Below are positions 55,686 to 64,000 of a DNA stretch of 64,000 bases, piece after piece (positions within the stretch are counted from its first letter, which is position 1; each line of letters begins with the position of its first letter). The translations under genes and the position numbers were made by a program. The notes below the pieces were generated by a model, which searched no databases, was not told the origin of the DNA, and saw only the letters and a program-made list of their open reading frames with translations. Origin of the DNA: Polytrichum commune (Eukaryota > Streptophyta > Polytrichopsida > Polytrichales > Polytrichaceae); assembly GCA_950295325.1 (NCBI GenBank), contig OX485803.1, positions 24,116,001 to 24,180,000 of the forward strand, read 5' to 3'.

Positions 55686-57833
55686 AGGAATTGGGATAAG
55701 GCTTCACACACAAAATCTAGATGCGTGTACACAGGGGCATTAAATCCAGCAAAGAGAACAAGTCGTGACAATATATGCCAACTGCAGGGCACAAATTCCG
55801 TCCGCACAGTGTAGAAAAGTTGGGAATGACAGTGAATCGATGCACATTCAGACAAAAAAATGGGTGTTGTGGAGGAAACATTGACTCTGCATTTGGCAGT
55901 GCAGCCCCAGTCGCAAGAACATCAGCACACACTAGCGACATCGGCATGCACAGAGAAAACCATGGCATTTTCAATTACAGACAAGAACCTGGACGGCACA
56001 CACAGACACGGAAGAATTGAAGTGGAGTATTGCTCAAAATATGTTTTTATTCTTAATTGATGTAGGCGCCGAGAAACACCGAACAAATTAAAATTTGACC
56101 CAAGGACGGGAAGCTATGAACGTTGCACCATGTATTGAATTGGGGTGTACATGGTTCACAATGGTATGCGGCCAATGTGAGACACAAATGCATACTGTCT
56201 GGAATATGTGTGTGGTGGCTGGTAGCAGCATACAGCTGGGACCGCACATCACACAGGAAAAGAGGAGCAGCTCTTAATAAGTTTCCACCTGCACACATCA
56301 GCGATCGCAATCTGTTAGGCACATTGCAGCTCGGCACATATGGAAGGCGCGAGGGGAGGCAAGAAATATGTTGCTGCGAATGTGGCACTGGACAGGGAGC
56401 AGAGAAGCTGCAATTCGGAGAGTGGGTTGCACGCCGCAGGCTGCAACGGCTGCGCTACACAGAGCCCCGCGTTACTGGAAGAGTTCGCGGCGACCGACAA
56501 AAAATAAATGATGGCTGGCGCATGGCACAACCGGCATCGCCAATGCAGGTTGGCGATCGGAGGCCGACCCGCGTGCACCCTAAGACCACCAGACTCGTTT
56601 CATTTCCGCTAGCCAAGGCTGTTGCTATTCTATATAATGGCAAGAACTGCGCCAATGCGCGGGGAACGGCTTAGGCAATGGACAGAAACATCCACTAAAC
56701 TCCTTTCCCGCACAGAACAATCAAACCCACTAAACCCACCCTACTCAAGACAGGGAAGGCACCATGACAACCCTGAGCACTAGACGAACCCCAAGCACGC
56801 CCGATGGCCGCTTGTACGACGACGACACACATACCTGCATGGCCCTGGAGCTTCCAGGTAGCCGAAAAATAGCAGCCCACGGAGGCCCATTTGACGGAGC
56901 CCTTGCGAGTGCGTGTGCCCCAAACAGAGCAGGAATTGCAGAAGAGAATGGGGTTCCAAACGCATTTTTCCTGCTGGCATTGTGCGCGGAGGGAGCAGGC
57001 AGAGAACTCCCAGCACAAAATGCAGCACAACGAACGCAGAAAACCCAAGCATAGCACCCTAACCCAAAAATCCAACACATCCCTGCATAAGTGGCCACCA
57101 AACGGTTGCCATCGGATGTACCTGAGCTCCCCGTGCCATAATGTCGTCGCAAGCCAGATGAATGTGCCCAGGCCTCACGCGATCCCTCTGCCGCTCCACC
57201 GCTGTCGGCTGCTGCGAGTCGCGGCAAGACTTGCTCCCGCCCGGGGTTCACCTTCGCCACCAACCTCGACTTCACACTTCGCGCCTACACATCTCCTTCG
57301 CTCCGCACAGGGGCCTCCAGCCGGCGCCGGTCGTTGACCGCGTGCTCTCCACGCAACAAAGCCAATACCCCGCCTCAACTGCGTTCGCCTCCCATCCCCG
57401 GCCCTCCCTCCCTCTCCAGCCACACACCCATTCCCCGGATGCAGCGCGATCGTCAACAACAGCAAAACCAGACCCCAAACGTTCTCCGCAGCACGCACGC
57501 GAGCAGCAGCAAATGCCGAATCCCAAACCGGGGAAGCAACGGACCCCTGGAGACGCCGTGCAGCAGACGCGCTGTGGATGACCTTCATCCCGCGACACCA
57601 CAGTTCATCCGCATCATCCATGGACTTGTTCATAACGATGGTATCTGGTTGCGTTGGGAAACCAGCACTAAGGGCAGCCACGACACCGTTTCCGGCAGGA
57701 ACCGTGCGGGGACAGGGTCTGACACACACCAAACGGGCCCGGTTTTGTGCACATGATGTGCGGGCTCCATTAGCTTTTCTCCACCGGTTACAGACCCGGT
57801 CCAGGCATGGAGACACCGGGTGCGGCCCCCTCC
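55686..57833. other. Harbinger right-hand region, probable 5' part of the Myb-like gene
   Basis: About 2.1 kb, GC-rich, with overlapping open frames on both strands (for example 57,175-57,816 minus and 56,123-56,674 plus) and no recognised domain. It probably contains the promoter, 5' untranslated exons and introns of the minus-strand gene, plus the right subterminal region. Confidence 0.35.
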
Positions 57834-58209
57834 TAAGTTCACGGAGTTGGACGCTTCTACCTTAGACATGTGGGAAGCATTGCATGCTATTCAAGGTTCG
57901 AGGTTGTACGAGGTCATATCTACAATGGAGGGGGAGGTCCCATCTAGTCTTGGGTCTTGGACATTATATTTTGGTAGATGTGCAAGAAGCACCTCCGTCA
58001 TTTTTGACAACAAGGAAATACCCAATTTAAGCTTATTTTAGTTTTGTTTCTAGGTCTAGATTCTAGCCGTGAGTAGTTCGAGATTCGGTGCCTCCGTGCA
58101 TGTAAAACTCGTCCATTGTGATTGAAGGGGTTGTAGTCAAAATGATTCCCCTATAGATTGAGGGCTAAAGTCTTGGATGTTATTTCCGGAGTAAATTCAT
58201 ATGAAAAAA

Positions 58210-58431
58210 TACACTAAATAGTGTATTGAGTGTCACTTACTATTTGGAATCACACAATGCTATACAATGTATTGTATATCTCTTTTTTGCCAACAAAGGT
58301 CAAAGAGGTTGTTTGGATATTGTAAAACATTAACATCTTTACTTCATAAGGAAATAATGTACATTAATAGTAAAAGGTATAGCATATGTAACTCCAAATA
58401 GTAAGTGACACAAAATACAATAATTATTGTA
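58210..58431. mobile_element. MITE, 'ACACTAAATAT' family
   Basis: About 222 bp, from TACACTAAATAGTGTATTGA to AATTATTGTA. Its internal TACTATTTGGA/TCCAAATAGTA inverted pair is well preserved. Confidence 0.65.
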
Positions 58432-58756
58432 GTTTCTATGTTGTGGAATAGGTCATTACGTTTTCACCTTCCCCATGAATGAGTTTACATAGACATTACA
58501 AATTTGTGGCCTCGTGAAGGATTCCACCTCCCAACACCCACCATTGGTGGTGCATCACGTAAGTACCCCTATGTAACGGCCCCTGATGATCATAAAGGTC
58601 ACATCGTTGCCCGCAATCGCTCCCCGCCCACCTAACTACAAAAATATGTTGCTCTTGCATTCTTGAAGGCAATTTGTTCACAAAAACTCATCTTGAGCGC
58701 ATTTCATCTTCAAGGTCCAAAACTCGATATGATTCTCACTCTCACTTTGTAAGTCC

Positions 58757-59173
58757 ACTAAATATTTTTTTGACTGTCACTGACCATATGGAATCACGCA
58801 ATGCTATAACTATTTTTTGTACATCTTTCTTTTTGTGAAAAAGATCAAATTGGTTGTTTGAACATTATAGAACATTAACGTTTGTACTTGGTTAAAATTT
58901 TACATTAATAACAAGGAAACGGTAGAACCGTGAGGCTTTGTCCTTTACAATGAAAGACTACAATTATAGTTGTTCACTTTGCTCATGCCAATCCATGGCT
59001 ATTTACTATACCAAACTTTTCTTGGATTTTGTGCACCTTCTTCTGAAATGCAAGTCAAGGATTGAAGCTACTGATTTATCACCCGAAATTTTTAGAATAC
59101 ATAATCAAGAACTGCCGAATTAACTATAGTTAACTAGATTTCTTTCAATACATTTTAGGAAGCAATTATAGTG

Positions 59174-59218
<45 letters not shown>

Positions 59219-59418
59219 TATATAATTTTAGTTAACATCCACATTAAATAAAGTGGACCCAAAATAACAAGAACAAGTAACGTCCAAGTGTGAACGCAAA
59301 GTGGTTAGGAAATTTGCTCTTGAAACGAAGAAGTTGATGCATAGTCTCTGTCCTACACACAGAGCCAATAAACATATAACTCCAAAGAGTAAGTGATACT
59401 AAATGCAATATTTGGTGT
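58757..59418. mobile_element. MITE of the same family, split by inserted sequence
   Basis: The left half is at about 58,757-58,920 and a right terminus (AACTCCAAAGAGTAAGTGAT...TTTGGTGTA) is at about 59,378-59,418. About 450 bp of other sequence lies between, including the TA/CA microsatellite. Confidence 0.45.
59178..59225. repeat. (TA)n(CA)n compound microsatellite
   Basis: A TA run followed directly by CA repeats and then TATATAATT. Likely length-variable. Confidence 0.95.
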
Positions 59419-60169
59419 AGTCAATTGACTTGGATTTCATTCTCAAAGTGAAATTGTCAATAAAGCATGTAATTAACCTAGAAGTTTTGAATATGAAAAT
59501 CATCCTTATCAACATTGAGGTTATGATTTTTGTGACTTACCATTTGGAAGGGCCTTTGCCATTTAAAATTGAATTTAAAATAATGTGTTGACTTCAACAC
59601 ATCTATGTATGATATTATCGGGGGGCACCGAGGCAAGCTCATAAGGTTGGTTGTACCTACATGCATTTACAATACATATTTGTTTTCCTCTAATGGTCGG
59701 TTCTCCCAGTGTTTTTATATTCTTATATTGGTATCATCGGTAGTCATTGCGAAGCATGCAACCGCTCATTCTTAGACTAAAATTAGATCACTAAGTCAAT
59801 GGACTTGGCGGCTTCTACCTTAGACATTGCGAACCATTGAAAGCATCTCTAGGTTGGACTTGGACAATGTGGCCTTGGTCGAATCTAAAATGGGGGGGGA
59901 GGTCCCATCTAGTCTCGGGTCTTGGACATTATGTTTAGGTATATGTGTCGGAAGCACCTCCGTCGTTTTTGACAACAAGCAAATACTCAATTTAATCTTA
60001 TTTTAGTTTGTTTCTAGGTCTAGATTCGAGTAGTGAGTAGTTTGGGATTCGGTGCCTCCGTGCATGTAAAACTCGTCCATTGTGAAGGGGTTGTAGTAAA
60101 AATGACTCCCCTATAGGTTGAGGGCTAAAGTCTTGGATGTTATTTCCGGAGTAAATTCATATGAAAAAG

Positions 60170-60389
60170 TACACCAAATAATGTATTGAGTGTCACTTAC
60201 TACTTGAACTTACACAATACTATACAATGTATTGCATATCTTTTTTTTGCCAACAAAGGTCAAATTGGTTGCTTGGACATTGTGAAACTTTAACATCCTT
60301 ACTTCATAAATTTATAAAATTACATTAATAGTATAAAATAGCATGTGTAACTCCAAATAGTGAGTGAAATTAATTTAATAATTAGTGTA
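60170..60389. mobile_element. MITE, 'ACACTAAATAT' family
   Basis: About 220 bp, from TACACCAAATAATGTATTGA to AATAATTAGTGTA. It is the inverted-arm counterpart of 1,226-1,451. Confidence 0.6.
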
Positions 60390-60728
60390 GTTCTAGGTTG
60401 TAGAATAGGTCATTGTGTTTTCACCTTCCCTGTGAATGAGTTTATATAGACATTACAAATGTGTGGCCTCCTGTAGGATTTTATTTCCCAACACCCACCC
60501 TTGGTGGTGCAACACATATCTATCCCTATATAACGGCCCCTCATAATTAGAGGGTTGTGCCATTGCCTATTTGCCCCTCTACCCACGATCGCCACCCGCT
60601 CGACTTCGAAAATATGTTGCTCTTGCATTGTTGAAGGTTGATTGTTCACAAAAACTCATTTTGAGTGCCTCTCATCTTCAAGGTCCAAAACCCAATATAA
60701 ATATATATGTTTTCTTTCACTTCGTAAA

Positions 60729-60936
60729 TGCACCAAATATTGTTTTTAATGTCACTTCCTATTTGGAATCACATAATGCTATAACTATTTTGTGTAAATA
60801 TTATTTTTGTCAACAAGATGTAATCGGTTGTTTGGACATTGTAGAACATAAACGTCTTTACTTGGTAAGAATTGTATAATATTAGTACAAATATAACTCC
60901 AAATAGTAAGTGATACTAAATGCAATGTTAAGTGTA
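60729..60936. mobile_element. MITE, 'ACACTAAATAT' family
   Basis: About 208 bp, from TGCACCAAATATTGTTTTTA to AATGTTAAGTGTA. It is the counterpart of 680-888 on the other arm. Confidence 0.6.
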
Positions 60937-61731
60937 GTCAATTGACTTGGATTTCATCCTCAAAGTGAAACCGATGATACAGCATGTAACTAACTTGGAA
61001 GTTCTAAAGATTAAAAATAATCCTCATCAACATTGTGGTTATAATTTTTGTGACTTACCATTTAGAAGGGCCTTTGCCATTTCAAAATTGAACTTAAAAT
61101 AATGTGTTGACTTCAATACATCTATGTATAATATTAACGCGGGTCACCAAGGCAAGCTCATGAGGCCGGTTTTACCTACATACTTTTACAATACATAATT
61201 TTTCCCCCTCTAATGGTCGGTTCTCCCAATTCATTGCTCTCAACCTTTGGATTGCGTTGTTTTCTTTTTTCTTATAATCATATTATTGGTATTCAGTTCG
61301 AGGTATGCAACCGCCCACTTTGAGACCCAAAAATTGATCACTAAATCAATGGAGTTGAACATTTCTACCTTAGACATGTGGGAAGCATTGAATGTGGCTC
61401 GAGGTTGGACTTGGACAATCTGGCCTTGGTCATATCTAAAATGGGGGGGTCCCATCTAGTCTCGGGTCTTGGACATTATGTTTAGGTAGATGTACTAGAA
61501 GCACTTGTGTCCATTTTGACAACAAGGAAATACTCAACTTATGTTTATTTCAGTTTTGGATTTAGATATAGATTCAAGCAATAAGCAGTTTGGGACTCGA
61601 TGCCTATGTGTATGTAAAACTCATCCATTATGATTCAAGGGGCTCTAACAAAAATAATTCCCCTCTGGATTGAGGGCTAGAGTCTTGGATGTTATTTCTC
61701 TAGTGAATTCATATGAAAAAATACACTAAAT

Positions 61732-61944
61732 AGTGTATTGAGTGTCACTTACTATTTGGACTTACACTATGCTATAACCATGTATTATATATCCCTTTTT
61801 TTGCCAACATAGGTCAAAGCGGTTGTTAAGATATTGTAAAGCATTAACATCTTCACTTGATTTTTTTTAAATGTACATCAAAAGTAAAAAATATAGCATG
61901 TTTAACTCCAATATTGAGTAAGACTAAATACAATCATTATTGTA
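61732..61944. mobile_element. MITE, 'ACACTAAATAT' family
   Basis: About 213 bp, from TACACTAAATAGTGTATTGA to CAATCATTATTGTA. It is the outermost copy in the array. Confidence 0.6.
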
Positions 61945-62090
61945 GTCTCTAGGTTGTAGAATATGTCATTACATTTTCACCTTCCCCATGAAAGTGTTTA
62001 CATACAAATTACAAATCTTTGGTCTTGTGTAGGATTCCACTTCTCAACACCCACCATTGGTGGCACAATACATATCTACTCGTGTAGGTA

Positions 62091-63107
62091 GATACTATAT
62101 ATTAATAAACCTATTGAGGTAGAGTTGTGATATTTAGATATATTAATAATCCTACAATTTTTGCTAAATTAAACTAAAATTCATGCAAACTAATTCAAAA
62201 CTTTGACCCCAATTTAGGTGTTAATTTGGTTTTAATTTAAACAATTCCCCGGGGGCTTTACGTAGGTATCAATGTTTGCACTCTCCTCGATGGTAGGTGT
62301 TGTGAACATGGGATCCTTCCTACATGTTGAGGATACATATAACATTTGAAGTTACCATGCATGGTATTACTCAACCCAACATTGAACCTCAAACCAACAC
62401 TATGCACCTTCATCAAACATTTTGGGGCTCTAAATGTATGACCCCCAATACGTAGTGTTGGCTTTTGGGTTTGAATGCTTTTGATTAAATCTTTGTCTAC
62501 AATTCGTGGATGTCATTTGATGAATCAATTTTCAATCCATGAATCAAGAAAGTCCATCATACAATAATCCCACCAAATAGAGCTTATTGAAGTTCTTGAC
62601 TCTTGATACTAATAGCCTCACACTATGGGAATAAAATGAAAATGAAAATAACATTGATATTGTTTTATGCAGTGACGTGAATGGGAGCCTGTTCGTCCAA
62701 CATGGTCATGTTCTAGCGAGCTTTAGGGTTGGGTCTCACACTATGGGAGTTGTGTGGTCTTATCACCGATTCTTTCCAAGAATAAGGATATAAAAATTAT
62801 GAATGTGGATTCATCATCTACCATATTCGTAGATTATAAAACTATCTTGTGAAAGATAGCCACAATGTATATTTGATGTAGTGTGGCCCACATTATTCAT
62901 TATCAACCCATGCAATGATATTGCAATATGTTCACACTTGTTGATGCACCATGATATGTCATGAAGGCTATTCTATTTTATAGTGAACTTTCCAAGAAGT
63001 CACCAATGTCCAAAATTCCAAGTCTTTTGGTCGATTGACCTACTTACAAATGTCTTATATTTTTTTATTATAAATAAATTAAAAAGAAAAAGAAGAAGAA
63101 AAACTTT
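62091..63107. other. AT-rich sequence, no gene recognised
   Basis: Roughly 1 kb beyond the macro-repeat array, with no open frame of note and no repeat shared with the left end of the window, which ends before the corresponding position. Confidence 0.4.
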
Positions 63108-63300
63108 GACCTTCAACAATGCAATGCACCAAACTACTTGGACATTAGAGTTGATGTGCCCAAGAGAAACTTTTGAAGGCCATATACTTGTACCACCATA
63201 TTCCCTTGAGGCAAATTTGACAAACATTATGTAAGGCTATCAAAAGGTTATTGTGATGTTTAAATGTCCCTAAAATTGTTTGAATCTCTTATTTACTTCT
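63108..63300 (+). repeat. Dispersed repeat, partner of 41,395-41,570
   Basis: TTCAACAATGCAATGCACCA, CCATATACTTGTACCACCAT and CCTTGAGGCAAA match the minus strand of 41,395-41,570 at roughly 80% by eye. Identity of the element is unknown. The remaining 63,301-64,000 is AT-rich, without recognised features. Confidence 0.65.
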
Positions 63301-64000
63301 TGCAATACCCGGACCCTTGGGATCAACAACAAATTTGGCTAAAGATATAGAGTTTACTTAAAGAATGAAAGTAAGCATCCAAATATCTTGGCACTACAAA
63401 GCCTCCGAAAACATTCCACTAAGTGGAAATGAAAATTTATAAGTTTCAATCATGGTTTACGTTCTAAAACTATCATGAGAACTTGGCTAAATTTGAAATG
63501 GATGTAATCTCATCATTCATCCATAACAACAAAGTCTTTCTAAAATATTTGTCTTAATAATGCCCACTACTATCATGCAGGGCTCGTCCCATTGAATTCC
63601 AAGGATTGTTCCCAATCTACTCGTATGTGATGTATCTCACCACTTTGCCACTATCTCCTTAACGTCCTTACTGATTGGCCCAAAGTGATAAGAGGATGAT
63701 GACAATGGAGAAACACGTTAAGAAATGTTGAGTCCTTTGTGGTGTGCAATGAAAGATGAGACATAAAAGATTGACAAACACACGCAGTGATAGCTGAGTC
63801 CCCACCCCTTCACAATAAATAAACATTATTTAAATTGTTCACAAAGTCCACAAAACAACTTAGGAGTTTGGTGACTCTTTGAAGGACTTTCATTTTATGG
63901 ATCCCGTTTCATGACACCTACCATTGAAATTGGATGAACGATTTTTCTCATTGCATCCATGGGTTTCCCAAATCTTATTTTGAGTACAACTTCATTTTGT

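Larger units (their letters stand above)
49741..57833. mobile_element. PIF/Harbinger DNA transposon (8.1 kb) with TAA target duplication
   Basis: TAA at 49,738-49,740 and 57,834-57,836 flanks the element. The 14-bp ends are GGGCCTAGCCGCAC and, inverted, GGAGGGGGCCGCAC (9 of 14 identical, including GCCGCAC). The left arm at about 1,810-1,845 has the uninterrupted homologous site, which aligns base for base on both sides of a single TAA. It encodes a Harbinger DDE transposase (+) and a Myb/SANT-like protein (-), the usual two-gene set, arranged tail to tail 14 bp apart. G+C is much higher than in the flanks. Insertion postdates the inverted duplication. Confidence 0.93.
41575..61950. repeat. 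Right arm of the inverted duplication, interrupted by a Harbinger element
   Basis: This is the reverse-complement partner of 1-12,272. Collinearity breaks at 49,738-57,836, where a PIF/Harbinger element is inserted. Removing it and one TAA restores alignment with the left arm around 1,800-1,830. The inner end of homology is in the LRR exon: copy B stops at 41,575 and is followed by unrelated repeat DNA, whereas copy A continues to about 12,270. The outer end holds more units of the tandem array than the left arm shows, because the window truncates the left arm. Confidence 0.85.
57837..62090. repeat. Tandem macro-repeat units, right end (inverted relative to 1-1,860)
   Basis: The anchor CCTTAGACATGTGGGAAGCA occurs at 57,860 and 61,369, with a degenerate form at 59,818, giving spacings of about 1.96 and 1.55 kb. 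A second anchor (TATTTTAGTTTtGTTTCTAGG and following) occurs near 58,035, 59,998 and 61,545. Unit lengths vary through MITE content and indels. Short ORFs inside are repeat-derived. Confidence 0.75.

Noticed and set aside
57175-57816. 213-codon minus ORF near the Harbinger right end
   Set aside because: Arg/Ala-rich and overlapped by open frames on the other strand; probably untranslated or subterminal sequence.

Overview
The window is plant nuclear DNA, most likely from a bryophyte and probably a moss. Two observations support this. A TKL-type kinase is fused to NB-ARC and LRR domains, an architecture described for moss NLRs. A short 18S rRNA piece at 26.3 kb reads as streptophyte 18S. Most of the window is AT-rich repeat-laden DNA. 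Species cannot be fixed from sequence alone.

The main structure is a large, old inverted duplication. The left arm (about 1-12,270) reappears reverse-complemented in the right arm (about 41,575-61,950). Each arm carries, from outside in, a tandem array of 1.4-2 kb units packed with palindromic MITEs, a 2-4 kb non-coding block with a RING-finger gene scrap, about 2 kb of non-coding DNA, and one kinase-NB-ARC-LRR gene. The two genes point towards each other. Both are broken, at different places. Copy A (7,974-12,272, +) has a stop before its kinase and a decayed LRR region. Copy B (45,682-41,575, -) is open through kinase and NB-ARC but has a stop just before the LRR exon. Three shared phase-0 exons can be read in both.

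The spacer between the arms (12.3-41.4 kb) is a pile of transposable elements. Two solo LTRs of one family have TG...CA ends and perfect 5-bp target duplications (12,345-14,093 and 34,101-35,311). A hAT deletion derivative has an 18-bp TIR and 8-bp target duplication (14,412-15,494). A second hAT transposase tail is cut at 16,893 by the terminus of a GC-rich element that carries a RING-H2 ORF. An 11-kb element (21,548-32,594) has matching TIRs and a possible CCTA duplication. It holds a two-exon DDD-type transposase, a broken zinc-finger plus 2OG-Fe(II) dioxygenase-like gene (TET/JBP-like suspected), a ribosomal protein eL21 exon in a chimeric ORF, and an 18S rRNA fragment flanked by 11-bp repeats.

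The right arm is split by an 8.1-kb PIF/Harbinger element (49,741-57,833). It is flanked by TAA on both sides and carries a DDE transposase and a convergent Myb/SANT-like partner gene. The homologous left arm preserves the empty site, which confirms the element's boundaries. The right end of the window (62-64 kb) is AT-rich and has no gene I recognise. No tRNA gene, CRISPR array or intact cellular gene was found.
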